Assembly (NCBI GenBank): GCA_030844565.1
Contig: JAUUNK010000045.1
Coordinates: 1 to 28,688, forward strand
DNA length: 28,688 nucleotides
Direction of reading: 5' to 3'
Origin: Bacteroides ovatus
GTDB taxonomy: Bacteria; Bacteroidota; Bacteroidia; Bacteroidales; Bacteroidaceae
Shown here: positions 1 through 8,214 of the stretch, in pieces
Layout: the number at the start of each line of letters is the position of its first letter
How positions within the stretch are numbered: position 1 is the first letter of the stretch
The notes under the pieces: model-generated
What the model was told of the DNA's origin: nothing
Database searches by the model: none
The model's input: only the letters and a program-made list of their open reading frames with translations
Made by a program: the position numbers and the translations under genes

Positions 1-330
1 TTTACTCATTATGATTAACTTTTATTAAGTCAACCTTTCCCAGTGTAAGACACCTTATAAGCAGGGCTTTTTCGATGAAGTCAGGATGTTGGTAATTAGA
101 TTATTGGATTGAATATTCTTCATTTCTTTTTTTGTACATAGACTTTACATAAGTCAAATCGTCTATTCTTTAGCTTTATCTTAAAAATAGAACATATATT
201 CAAAAGAATAGACCTTGTGTAGCTTGATTGTATTCAGTTACTTTGCGGCTGATTTTGCCTGCTAAGCAATTGCATAATTTCTTCTTTCTTTTGAAGAAAA
301 GGACATATTTATTAATTAAATAAAGTTTGT
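1..330. other. Intergenic region upstream of first lipoprotein
   Basis: No coding region, tRNA or rRNA is recognisable. The right half holds the promoter module described separately (175-245). A small inverted repeat, GACTT (141-145) and AAGTC (151-155), lies just upstream of it. The left 120 bases are A/T-rich and show nothing I can name. They may be the 3' flank of a gene outside the window. Confidence 0.6.
175..245 (+). promoter_or_regulatory. Promoter module of first lipoprotein, with upstream element
   Basis: The core promoter is TTG (215-217), a 20-bp spacer and TTACTTTG (238-245), a 7/8 match to the Bacteroides -7 consensus TAnnTTTG. An element beginning TTTATCTTAAAAATAGAAC occupies 175-196. 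The same 22 bases recur at 2100-2121 in front of the second lipoprotein, and the distances to the TTG (40) and to the -7 box (63) are identical in both copies. This suggests a shared activator site. The regulator itself is not identified. Confidence 0.7.
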
Positions 331-1866
331 ATGAAAAAGAATTTATTTTATTTATTTTCAGTTGTTTGTTTATTAGGATTATTCACAGCTTGCAGTGACG
401 ACGACGATGTGCAATATCCTATTAATGAAGAATTGAGCGGAGCATATAAAGGTTCCATGGATATTTATTATGAAGGGATAGCAGATCCTATAACTTCTGG
501 GTTACTACAGAAGGTGTATATTTCAAAAGCATCTAATGATGCAATTAAATTTGAGCTGAAGAATTTTAGCGTAATTGGTGATCCTACGGAGATTCTTGTG
601 GAAGATATTACTGTAGACCATTGTGTTTTGAAACAGAAAGGAGATACTTACAGCTTTTCGGGAGATCAGACATTGGATATTGTCGTCGGTAAATGCAATG
701 TAAATGTGTCCGGCCAGATTGGTAAAGGTTCGCTGGATATGGAGATTAATGTAGATGTCATTGACAGGGGTTTGAAAGTAAAGGTCAACTTCGATGGCAA
801 AAAGTTGAGTGGAAGTGAAAGTTCGGAAGCTAAAATATTAAGCTTTACTTTTGATAAAAGCGTAGAGGCAAATTCTATCGTGAAGGGAGAACCTGTTATG
901 ATGGGTAGTAATATTACATTCTCTGTAGGAAGTGATGTTGCAAAAGAACAGTTAAAAGCGTTGGTACCTACTATTACAGTTTCAGAAAAGGCAACGATTA
1001 ATCCCGCAAGTGGAGTAAAAGCAGACTTTGCTAGTCCAGTAACATATCAAGTTATAGCAGAAGATGGAACAGTATCTGCTTACGTGGTGACTTGTATAAA
1101 AGGTGATACTTATGACTTTGACGAATGGTATGTGGTGAATCGAGATTCTAAAGAAGATTTGCAATATTCCGAGCCTGTGGGAGGATGGGTCACAACCAAT
1201 GCGGGCTTACAAATGATTAAGTTAATGTATTCAAAATTATATTCAGGTCCCTTTTCTACTGTGAAAATAGAGCCTGGTGTCAATTCTTCTGCTTTTGCTG
1301 CTCAAATAACAACAGTGAATACTACAGGTCAACCCTCAAAGTTGAATGGAATTATTCCAGCTATTCCTATGATTACCTCCGGTTCGTTGTTTACAGGAAC
1401 TTTTCAGACTGACATGAAAAATACTCTGAATAGTACTAAATTTGGTGTACCTTATGTAGCTAAACCTTTAAAATTAAAAGGGCACTATAAGTACATACCT
1501 GGAGAAAAGTATTATACTTGTCCTGATCCTACGAAGCCCCATGTGGCCGATATAGATGAAAGTAAAACAGATCAATGCTCTATCGTAGCTGTTTTATATG
1601 AAGTTGAAAATGATGAGGAAGTTTTGACGGGAGTAAATATTAATACATCTGATAAAGTTGTATTGCGTGCTGAAATGTTTAGCGGTTTCCAAGAAGATTG
1701 GAAAGCGTTTGATTTAGATTTTAATCTGGAATCGGGTAAAGAATATGTAACAGGTAAGAAATATAAATTGGCTATTATATGTTCTTCTAGTAGGTGGGGA
1801 GATGCATTCTCGGGAGCACCGGGAAGTACTTTGACTGTTGATGAATTGGAGGTAATCGCTGAATGA
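331..1866 (+). CDS. Lipoprotein with calycin-like N-terminal region and C-terminal PCMD domain
   Basis: A 511-residue surface or periplasmic lipoprotein. Residues 1-21 form a signal peptide with lipobox-like LFTAC followed by SDDDD, an acidic tail resembling the Bacteroides lipoprotein export signal, so surface exposure is plausible. Residues about 37-160 look like an all-beta calycin-like domain. About 165-255 is an Ig-like linker domain (pattern ILSFTF...VTYQVIAEDGT). About 265-511 resembles a PCMD domain (putative carbohydrate metabolism domain), judged by similarity to the 369-residue protein encoded at 5575-6684: shared FGVP, GHYKY/GYYKY and a closing GAPGSTL(T/N)(V/I)DE. The start is the first Met, 86 bases after the -7 box. 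Its first residues are nearly identical to those of the next gene, suggesting duplication. The ligand is unknown and the carbohydrate link rests only on the family name. Confidence 0.8.
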   Translation: MKKNLFYLFSVVCLLGLFTACSDDDDVQYPINEELSGAYKGSMDIYYEGIADPITSGLLQKVYISKASNDAIKFELKNFSVIGDPTEILVEDITVDHCVLKQKGDTYSFSGDQTLDIVVGKCNVNVSGQIGKGSLDMEINVDVIDRGLKVKVNFDGKKLSGSESSEAKILSFTFDKSVEANSIVKGEPVMMGSNITFSVGSDVAKEQLKALVPTITVSEKATINPASGVKADFASPVTYQVIAEDGTVSAYVVTCIKGDTYDFDEWYVVNRDSKEDLQYSEPVGGWVTTNAGLQMIKLMYSKLYSGPFSTVKIEPGVNSSAFAAQITTVNTTGQPSKLNGIIPAIPMITSGSLFTGTFQTDMKNTLNSTKFGVPYVAKPLKLKGHYKYIPGEKYYTCPDPTKPHVADIDESKTDQCSIVAVLYEVENDEEVLTGVNINTSDKVVLRAEMFSGFQEDWKAFDLDFNLESGKEYVTGKKYKLAIICSSSRWGDAFSGAPGSTLTVDELEVIAE

Positions 1867-2244
1867 TAAATGGTAGTTTTCGTATAGAAGTTCAGTCATC
1901 TCACATTATTTTATCAATCTTTTTGTCTTAAGGCTGAAAAGAAACTAAATGTTAAGTTTGATAAGATTGTCTGTAAAGGAATAGTAGTTCTAAACGATGG
2001 GATGAATAACCTTTATGGGCAGTTTTTCTGATATTGAATTAAGTCTTATATAGGGTAGTTTTCTTAAAAAAAGGTTAGTAAGAATATGGATTCCTTCTAT
2101 TTATCTTAAAAATAGAACATAAATAACTAAGAAATGACCTTGCACATTTAAGAAAGTTCCCGTTACTTTGCAACACTTTTTGATATAAATTTGGAAAGAG
2201 ATTCCTTTTTAAGAGGAAATTAATTAACTAAACAACAATTATTT
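1867..2244. other. Intergenic region between the two lipoproteins
   Basis: 378 bases without a gene. It holds the second copy of the promoter module (2100-2170). I found no convincing intrinsic terminator after 1866, so some readthrough from the first lipoprotein gene is possible. Confidence 0.6.
2100..2170 (+). promoter_or_regulatory. Promoter module of second lipoprotein, with upstream element
   Basis: TTG at 2140-2142, a 20-bp spacer and TTACTTTG at 2163-2170. The upstream 22-bp element at 2100-2121 is identical to 175-196, and ACCTTG at the -33 position is also shared with the first module. Sequence outside these blocks has diverged, so the conserved blocks with fixed spacing look selected rather than simply young. 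Confidence 0.7.
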
Positions 2245-3810
2245 ATGAAAAAGAATTTATTTTATTTGTTTTCACTGCTGTGTTCTGTAAGTCTGTTCAC
2301 TGCTTGTAGCAATGATGATGATGAAGATAATAGTTGGAAAAAGCTGCCGGACGGAGAAATTGTCGCTAATGATATTGATTTAAATTTGAATGGCGAATCT
2401 ACTACGGGTACTATTGAATTCAAAGCAAAGAGTTCTCAAGCTGCTGAAGTCGCTATTAAAAATGTAATTGATGGATATAGTGATGTTACAGTAGATGCAG
2501 TCTTAGAAAAACAAACAGACGGCTCTTTCAGGTTAAGTGGTACTAAAAATATTAATACTAAGCCTGTGACGAGAATGGCTCTTACCCCTGCTCCTTTCCT
2601 AAAAGTAGTGATAGACGGTGTTATAACTTTAGATGGCAAGTTGACTCTGGATATTCAGACTTCGGGTCCAGGACTTTATATCGGTACTTATAAAGATGGG
2701 ACTTTAGCGCTTTCTTATGGCGGAGAACCGGTAAGTGGCAAAACAGTTGTTTTTGATGCCACGGATGGTAGTAATATCAGTATCTTGTTGCAAGATGTAA
2801 TACCTGGAGAAAGTGAAACTATTTTAACAGGTGTACAGTTAACTAGCAGTGGCTTTAGTGGAAGTTTTGAAGGTTCTAGTGCTACTATTAGTTATACAGG
2901 TTCACGTGTGGATAAAATATTAACGTTGGATCTGAATGTAACAATGAAAGATCCGCAAGGATGGGCGAAAAAGTATGTATTAAATAAATATGCAGTAGGT
3001 ACTATTGATTTTTATGGTTCTCCTTTTCCTTCAGTCACAGCAGGAGCTTTATTTGTAGAATGGAAAGGAATTGAAGATTCTACTGCCCCTTTATACTCAG
3101 GTCTATTAAGAGGTATAGGAGGTATGCTTTTACCTCAAGTTCTTCAAGATATTACACTTGCAGCAGATGGTAATGTGGGCGCAACCATTTCATCTTCTGA
3201 AATCCAAATGGATCAAGCGAAAATAATGGGTATGATGAATGGTGAAGTACCTAGTGTTGAGGAGGTACAAGCTATGATACCTACTGAAGGATGGCAAATG
3301 TCTCCTAAAAATTTAGCTTATTGGTACGAAAAGGATGGGAAATTGTATCTGAAACTAAATATCGCTAATATACTTGCTCAGTCTCCTAGCATGGGTGGAC
3401 TTTCAGATATGATAGATCAGATTCTTAAAGGAGATGCTGCTAGTATAAAATCTATGCTGAAACTTATTGGTGTAAATTTGGATAAGGTAGCTGATGAAAC
3501 TTTTAATACTATACTTGGCTGGGTGAATAATGGTTTCCCTATGACCGTAAGAACAGAAGAAGGACATACCTATATTTACTTAGATAAAGAAGCTTTGGCT
3601 CCTTTATTGAAAGCACGTCAGACTGGCGAAGTTGATAGTTGGGGGGAACCAGAGACAGTTATGGACCTTGTGTTAATATGGAGTGCATTAGTTGAAGCTA
3701 AGATGATTCCGGAGGAAATGCAAGCTGCTGGTTTTTTAGTGGCAGTGATAGGAGGATATTATAACATGAGTACTGATTTTAATTTAGGATTTGATTTAGT
3801 TGCTCAATAA
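2245..3810 (+). CDS. Lipoprotein with calycin-like repeats, unknown function
   Basis: A 521-residue lipoprotein. The signal peptide ends in LFTAC (Cys21), followed by SNDDDED, again an acidic tail typical of surface-exposed Bacteroides lipoproteins. Residues about 35-165 and 165-290 look like two successive all-beta, calycin-like units with the pattern 'KLTLDIQTSG' / 'ILTLDLNVTM'. This resembles DUF4925-type proteins, but I assign that only tentatively. The C-terminal 230 residues (from about GALFVEWKG) are more helical and match no family I recognise. The first 12 residues match those of the preceding gene exactly, yet this protein lacks the PCMD domain. It has its own promoter module and a strong terminator behind it, so it is probably a single-gene unit. 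Confidence 0.75.
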   Translation: MKKNLFYLFSLLCSVSLFTACSNDDDEDNSWKKLPDGEIVANDIDLNLNGESTTGTIEFKAKSSQAAEVAIKNVIDGYSDVTVDAVLEKQTDGSFRLSGTKNINTKPVTRMALTPAPFLKVVIDGVITLDGKLTLDIQTSGPGLYIGTYKDGTLALSYGGEPVSGKTVVFDATDGSNISILLQDVIPGESETILTGVQLTSSGFSGSFEGSSATISYTGSRVDKILTLDLNVTMKDPQGWAKKYVLNKYAVGTIDFYGSPFPSVTAGALFVEWKGIEDSTAPLYSGLLRGIGGMLLPQVLQDITLAADGNVGATISSSEIQMDQAKIMGMMNGEVPSVEEVQAMIPTEGWQMSPKNLAYWYEKDGKLYLKLNIANILAQSPSMGGLSDMIDQILKGDAASIKSMLKLIGVNLDKVADETFNTILGWVNNGFPMTVRTEEGHTYIYLDKEALAPLLKARQTGEVDSWGEPETVMDLVLIWSALVEAKMIPEEMQAAGFLVAVIGGYYNMSTDFNLGFDLVAQ

Positions 3811-3829
3811 AGTATTTCTTATACTAGAC

Positions 3830-3873
3830 AAAATAGGTTGCGTTAAAAAGATATTTTGACGCAACCTATTTTT
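3830..3873. terminator. Bidirectional intrinsic terminator
   Basis: Arms AAAATAGGTTGCGTTAAAA (3830-3848) and TTTTGACGCAACCTATTTT (3854-3872) pair over 19 bp with one G-T wobble around a 5-base loop, followed by T residues. It lies 20 bases after the second lipoprotein gene. The A/T-rich ends would let it act for the convergent minus-strand gene too. Confidence 0.85.
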
Positions 3874-3978
3874 ATCCTTAATCTACTTTGAAATTAAACT
3901 TCCTATATGAATATAGGCTTTTGATGAACAGTAGGGTTCATTCGTATATGTATAAGATGTATTGAAGTGGCATTAACT

Positions 3979-4653
3979 TTATTCAAGTAGGGAATCTAGT
4001 AAAAGCAAGCTAGGAGTTTTCCTGATATTTTCAGTAAATATTGCATTTTCTATCATTCTCGCAAGTTCACTTTCTCTAAACCCAGCTTCTTGGTCAGTCT
4101 TTTTCATATCATAGTTAATAAAGGTTTTCATTACAAAACATAAATGGGTGCAGTTTTCCAGTTGCACACAAAAACCTACTCCTTCTTCGAAAGTAGCAGT
4201 AAGTTCTTCTTTTCCATTAATAATACGTTTCTTGATATAAGAATTATTGTTATTCTCAAAAAAGTTTCGGATTAAAGGAATGCCGGACAATTCCAATTTC
4301 ATTCTTTCAGCATATCTGTGAAAGAAATGTGGGGAATATATGAATAAGGAAGGTTCACCTTGGGTAACTTGCCGTATGATAGCGGATTTTCCAGCGGATG
4401 TTTCTTGAATACACAACGAATAAAAGTGAATATCTCCTGAAACATCTTTTTTACTTTTAGCAGAAAAGAGAAGTAGCCAGTTGTTTTTTCTGCTAGTAGT
4501 CACCATAGAGTAAACATTGACAGGGAACAATTGTGAACGAAGCACCACTTTCCTGAATTTAGGTTGTTTATACTGCAAAAAAGAAAGCATATTAGGTATG
4601 TCCGCCATGATTTCATCGTATATTTCGTTGGGAGTCATTGAAGATACTAACAT
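3979..4653 (-). CDS. Hypothetical protein, probably cytoplasmic
   Basis: A 224-residue protein without signal peptide or membrane segment. I do not recognise a family. Visible features are an amphipathic N-terminus (MTPNEIYDEIMADIPNMLSF), a central block FFHRYAERMKLEL and a hydrophobic C-terminus rich in Leu. The annotated start at 4653 could instead be Met6 (MTPNEIY). It follows the outer-membrane protein gene on the same strand after 124 bases that contain a large imperfect inverted repeat (4678-4739). No TAnnTTTG box was found in that gap on this strand, so co-transcription with the upstream pair is likely. Confidence 0.65.
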   Translation of the reverse strand: MLVSSMTPNEIYDEIMADIPNMLSFLQYKQPKFRKVVLRSQLFPVNVYSMVTTSRKNNWLLLFSAKSKKDVSGDIHFYSLCIQETSAGKSAIIRQVTQGEPSLFIYSPHFFHRYAERMKLELSGIPLIRNFFENNNNSYIKKRIINGKEELTATFEEGVGFCVQLENCTHLCFVMKTFINYDMKKTDQEAGFRESELARMIENAIFTENIRKTPSLLLLDSLLE

Positions 4654-4677
4654 ATAGTTATTGATTTATATAGTTTT

Positions 4678-4739
4678 CAACCTATCACCTCTTTCGTCAT
4701 GTGATGAGTGAACCAATTGACGAGAGTGGAGATAGGTTG
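4678..4739. repeat. Imperfect 22-bp inverted repeat between two minus-strand genes
   Basis: The left arm at 4678-4699 begins CAACCTATC and ends TCGTCA. The right arm at 4718-4739 begins TGACGA and ends GATAGGTTG. Nineteen of 22 positions are complementary around an 18-base loop. TATAGTT (left) and AACTATA (right) extend the symmetry outward beyond unpaired bases. There is no T-tract on either side, so it is not a standard terminator. It could be an mRNA-processing or partial-termination hairpin within the operon. Confidence 0.6.
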
Positions 4740-4777
4740 ATAAAAAGAGAACTATAAAGTTTGTTTATTAAGTCTTT

Positions 4778-5560
4778 CTAGAAAGCGTATCCGAATCCTA
4801 TGTTTAGATATACAGGATACATGGCGAACGTGATGGTATTAAAATTTTTTTTAAAAATATCGTTTAATCCCCAAACCAAATCACCGGAAACGGTCAGATG
4901 CTTAAATGCTTTCCAGTTTACCCCGGCTTGCACTCCCCATTGTAAATTTCTTAAGTCATCAGAAAAATCGTATGAAGCTATCCTGTCTCCTTCAAACTTG
5001 ACTTTATCACCAATGGGATTATCTTTTCTTAAATATCCATCATAAACGTATCCGGAAAAATCACCGCTGGTTAAGAATGAAATATAAGGTCCTGCACTTA
5101 ATCTTACGCGTGGACTTAACTTATAAGCAACGAGAAGTGGTATCGAGAAATAAGAGTTTCTTACTTTTGTTTTTACTCGTCCGGTCCAGTTGCCTTTCAA
5201 ACGTTCGCCGCCGTCTCCGATGATTTCCATGCTGTAATTTTTTGTTCGGGCTTTGGCTTCCATTCCTTTATTCTCTAGACGTAATCCTAGAATTACTCCC
5301 CATTTTTTCTGTTCATCAAGCCATTTGATAATGTTTCCTTCAATAGAAATGCATACAGTTGGTTTATATCCAGTCAGAGCTCTTATCTCTTCGGGCAGTG
5401 GTAGGGGTGTTGTGCCTCCAATATTGAACCCAGCTTTAATTTCGTATTCTAATCCTTGCAGGGATGACCAGATAATTCCGTGATTTCGGTCTTCCTGCGC
5501 TTTTATTTTTGTTGCTGTGGCTAATAATAGCAAGCAAAATATGAATATACTTTTCTTCAT
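4778..5560 (-). CDS. Outer-membrane beta-barrel protein (PorT-like family)
   Basis: A 260-residue protein with a signal peptide of about 21 residues (hydrophobic FIFCLLLLATATKIKA, cleavage before QEDR). The rest alternates hydrophobic and polar residues as in small beta-barrels: YEIKAGFNIGGT, WGVILGLRLENKG, SYFSIPLLVAYKLS, VRLSAGPYISFL, LQWGVQAGVNW, HLTVSGDLVWGL. It ends GFGYAF with a terminal Phe, the usual signal for outer-membrane barrel insertion. This is the pattern of the Bacteroidota outer-membrane beta-barrel (PorT/OMP_b-brl) families. It starts 14 bases after the PCMD lipoprotein gene on the same strand, so the two form an operon. A structural or transport role at the outer membrane with the lipoprotein is an inference. 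Confidence 0.8.
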   Translation of the reverse strand: MKKSIFIFCLLLLATATKIKAQEDRNHGIIWSSLQGLEYEIKAGFNIGGTTPLPLPEEIRALTGYKPTVCISIEGNIIKWLDEQKKWGVILGLRLENKGMEAKARTKNYSMEIIGDGGERLKGNWTGRVKTKVRNSYFSIPLLVAYKLSPRVRLSAGPYISFLTSGDFSGYVYDGYLRKDNPIGDKVKFEGDRIASYDFSDDLRNLQWGVQAGVNWKAFKHLTVSGDLVWGLNDIFKKNFNTITFAMYPVYLNIGFGYAF

Positions 5561-5574
5561 AATATATTTTTTGT

Positions 5575-6684
5575 TTATTCGTAGCTTAATACAACTTCAT
5601 CTATGTTGAGGGTACTTCCTGGGGCTCCTTCAAAATAGGCTCCTCTGATACTAGATGAGAAAACAATGGCAAGATTATATTTCCCACTCTTTAGTTTTTC
5701 TGAATCAACAGTTTTGCCCGGACGATATTTGAATTCAAGGTTAAACCGCGTCCATGTATCAGTTTCGTGTGCATCTTCAATACGAGCAACTGATACGATG
5801 TAAGGGTTATCTTCCGCTAGCACATTTGTTCCATCAAGAGTATTTAGGTTTTTGTCTGTTTCGTAAAATACAGCATAAATATCACACATGTCTTTTTTTC
5901 CCGGGACAGGTCTTAATTTCTTATTTTCATCTGATTCATAGAATGTGTCTCCTGCTTTGTATTTATAATATCCACTAAAACTTGTAGGGATATAATCGAA
6001 AGGTACACCAAAATGCGTAGCCTTCAATGCGCTATTCAAGGCATCCATTACGTTAAAAGTTCCTAGAAAAAGATTACCGGCTGCTATCGGCATGTGCACC
6101 CATTCGCCGAGACTACCTGTTTCACGTGTGGTTAGGGTAAGGCATTTATCTACATAGCCCTCTGTGGATTGGTAAGTAGGATAACCTTCAGGACCAACTT
6201 TGACCCCTGTTAGGGAGTATCCTGGATTACCACTGGCCCATTCCATATCCTCTTTACCTTGAGAATTTGTTTCATAGAAAATCTGGAATTGTCCTTTACT
6301 ATCTAGTTTTACGTTCTCAAATGAGTAAGTTGTGCGGGTAATTCCTGATATAGAAACTTGTACTTGATATTTCTTTTGCCATTTTTTATCCTCCGAAGTC
6401 ACTAGATAATATTGAGGCTCCGTAAAGTCTAATAAAGTACCACTTTCAGGAAGGATGGTGGCTCCTGGAGTTAAAGTGAATTTTGGAGCTAGTTGTGTAA
6501 TATCAGTTCCTTTTTTAATAATCAGGGTTATTTTCTCATTTTCAATGATAGGGTCTCGGTTAAGTACGTCTCCGGGGACAGTACAAGTAAGGATGTCTGC
6601 TTCTGCATTAAGTGCTTCATCTTTGATACAAGATGACATCGCGAGAATAAAAGAGAAACAAAATAGTAGAGCTTTTAATTTCAT
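5575..6684 (-). CDS. PCMD-domain lipoprotein (BT2081-like)
   Basis: A 369-residue lipoprotein. The signal peptide ends AMSSC (Cys18), followed by IKDEAL. Residues about 30-110 form an Ig-like domain and about 125-369 a PCMD domain ending GAPGSTLNIDEVVLSYE. From memory, B. thetaiotaomicron BT2081 is a structurally solved member of this family, with a jelly-roll, carbohydrate-binding-like C-terminal domain. The position next to a UPF0597 gene (BT_2080 in that genome) agrees. It is a paralogue of the protein encoded at 331-1866 but lacks the N-terminal calycin-like domain. It is first in a minus-strand operon with the beta-barrel gene 14 bases downstream. A carbohydrate-related role is proposed for the family, not shown. 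Confidence 0.82.
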   Translation of the reverse strand: MKLKALLFCFSFILAMSSCIKDEALNAEADILTCTVPGDVLNRDPIIENEKITLIIKKGTDITQLAPKFTLTPGATILPESGTLLDFTEPQYYLVTSEDKKWQKKYQVQVSISGITRTTYSFENVKLDSKGQFQIFYETNSQGKEDMEWASGNPGYSLTGVKVGPEGYPTYQSTEGYVDKCLTLTTRETGSLGEWVHMPIAAGNLFLGTFNVMDALNSALKATHFGVPFDYIPTSFSGYYKYKAGDTFYESDENKKLRPVPGKKDMCDIYAVFYETDKNLNTLDGTNVLAEDNPYIVSVARIEDAHETDTWTRFNLEFKYRPGKTVDSEKLKSGKYNLAIVFSSSIRGAYFEGAPGSTLNIDEVVLSYE

Positions 6685-6737
6685 TGGATTTTGTCTTTTA
6701 GTGATAAATTTAACTCTCTTAAATGAAAATCAAGTTG

Positions 6738-6745
6738 CAAAGGTA
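6738..6745 (-). promoter_or_regulatory. -7 box for the PCMD lipoprotein operon
   Basis: On the minus strand this reads TACCTTTG, a perfect TAnnTTTG match, 53 bases upstream of the start codon at 6684. No clear TTTG -33 box sits 19-21 bp away. Confidence 0.55.
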
Positions 6746-6820
6746 ACTTCTTTTTTGAAATGAGCCATTTATGTACTGTAAAAAAGATGCTAAAATGATT
6801 TATATTAATAGTATATTTTC

Positions 6821-6828
6821 TACATTTG
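6821..6828 (+). promoter_or_regulatory. -7 box for the UPF0597 gene
   Basis: TACATTTG is a perfect match to TAnnTTTG, 28 bases before the start codon at 6857. The -33 region is A/T-rich without an obvious TTTG. It forms a divergent promoter pair with the box at 6738-6745. Confidence 0.55.
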
Positions 6829-6856
6829 TACAAATTAAAATATATCAGAATCCTTT

Positions 6857-8143
6857 ATGACAGAATCGGAAAGAAAGCAAATCATAGATTTGGTGAAACA
6901 GGAAGTTATTCCTGCTATCGGGTGCACGGAACCTATTGCAGTGGCATTGTGTGTTGCTAAAGCAGCCGAAACGTTGCAGACCAAACCGGAAAAGATAAAA
7001 GTGGCGCTCAGTGCCAATATTTTGAAGAACGCGATGGGAGTGGGTATTCCCGGTACAGGCATGATAGGTCTTCCCATTGCTATCGCTTTGGGCGCTCTTA
7101 TCGGAAAATCAGAGTATCAGCTGGAAGTGCTCAAGGATTGTACTCCCGAAGCGGTGGAGCAAGGTAAGCAATTTATCTATGAAAAACGGATTTGTATCTC
7201 GCTCAAAGAGGATATTACAGAAAAACTTTATATCGAAGTGGTCTGCGAAGCAGGAGAGAAGATTGCGACAGCCGTCATTGCCGGAGGACATACTACTTTT
7301 ATATATATAGCGCGCGACGGGGAAGTCTTGTTGGACAAGAAACAAGTCGGCGAAGGCGGGGAAGAAGAAACCTCTTTAGAACTAAATCTCCGCAAGGTAT
7401 ATGATTTTGCTTTGACGGCTCCTTTGGATGAAATCCGTTTTATCCTCGATACAGCGCGAATCAATAAAGATGCAGCCGAGAAATCCTTTCAAGGCAACTA
7501 TGGACATGCTTTGGGAAAGATGCTCCGGGGCACGTATGAACACAAGATAATGGGAGACAGCGTCTTCTCACATATTCTCTCCTATACTTCCGCCGCTTGC
7601 GACGCTCGTATGGCTGGGGCGATGATTCCTGTGATGAGTAATTCGGGAAGTGGAAATCAGGGAATTTCTGCAACGCTTCCTGTACTGGTATATGCCGAAG
7701 AGTGTGGAAAGTCCGAAGAAGAATTGATTCGTGCCCTGATGATGAGCCATTTGACGGTGATTTATATTAAGCAAAGTCTGGGACGGTTATCTGCTTTATG
7801 CGGATGTGTGGTGGCTGCTACCGGGTCGAGTTGCGGTATCACTTGGTTGATGGGAGGCAGTTATGAGCAAGTGGCATTTGCTGTGCAGAACATGATTGCC
7901 AATCTTACTGGTATGATTTGTGACGGAGCTAAACCGAGCTGTGCTTTGAAAGTTACTACGGGCGTGTCTACTGCTGTATTGTCTGCAGTGATGGCGATGG
8001 AGAACCGGTGCGTTACTTCAGTAGAGGGTATTATCGATGAAGATGTGGACCAGAGCATTCGTAACTTAACGAGGATAGGGTCTCAGGGGATGAACGAAAC
8101 GGATAGAGTGGTGCTGGATATTATGACGCACAAAGGATGTTAA
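6857..8143 (+). CDS. UPF0597 / L-cysteine desulfidase-like (L-serine dehydratase alpha-like) protein
   Basis: A 428-residue cytoplasmic protein of the UPF0597 family, which includes E. coli CyuA (YhaM) and the archaeal [4Fe-4S] L-cysteine desulfidase. The N-terminal motif IGCTEPIAVA places Cys23 at the position of the catalytic Cys. Cys315 (in LCGCVVAATG), Cys355 and Cys362 (GMICDGAKPSC) have the 40- and 7-residue spacing I recall for the cluster-binding cysteines of the archaeal enzyme. Glycine-rich stretches MGVGIPGTGMIGLP and SNSGSGNQGISATLP are family hallmarks. The likely reaction is cysteine to pyruvate, sulfide and ammonia; the substrate (Cys or Ser) is not proven. It is a monocistronic gene with its own -7 box and a terminator shared with the convergent slyD. 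Confidence 0.85.
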   Translation: MTESERKQIIDLVKQEVIPAIGCTEPIAVALCVAKAAETLQTKPEKIKVALSANILKNAMGVGIPGTGMIGLPIAIALGALIGKSEYQLEVLKDCTPEAVEQGKQFIYEKRICISLKEDITEKLYIEVVCEAGEKIATAVIAGGHTTFIYIARDGEVLLDKKQVGEGGEEETSLELNLRKVYDFALTAPLDEIRFILDTARINKDAAEKSFQGNYGHALGKMLRGTYEHKIMGDSVFSHILSYTSAACDARMAGAMIPVMSNSGSGNQGISATLPVLVYAEECGKSEEELIRALMMSHLTVIYIKQSLGRLSALCGCVVAATGSSCGITWLMGGSYEQVAFAVQNMIANLTGMICDGAKPSCALKVTTGVSTAVLSAVMAMENRCVTSVEGIIDEDVDQSIRNLTRIGSQGMNETDRVVLDIMTHKGC

Positions 8144-8171
8144 TCTGCTGCTCGTTTGAGGGGGAAAAGCA

Positions 8172-8198
8172 ACGTTGGTCGTACTTTACGACCAACGT
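8172..8198. terminator. Convergent terminator hairpin
   Basis: Arms ACGTTGGTCGT (8172-8182) and ACGACCAACGT (8188-8198) pair perfectly around a 5-base loop ACTTT. It lies between the ends of the UPF0597 gene (+) and the SlyD gene (-). Flanking T-tracts are weak, but position and symmetry support shared termination. Confidence 0.75.
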
Positions 8199-8214
8199 AT
8201 ACGTTTATTTATTA

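Noticed and set aside
3902..3917. Palindrome CCTATAT-GA-ATATAGG as a terminator
   Set aside because: The stem is A/T-only apart from two C-G pairs per arm and lacks a T-tract for the minus-strand gene. The hairpin at 3830-3873 is a far better candidate.
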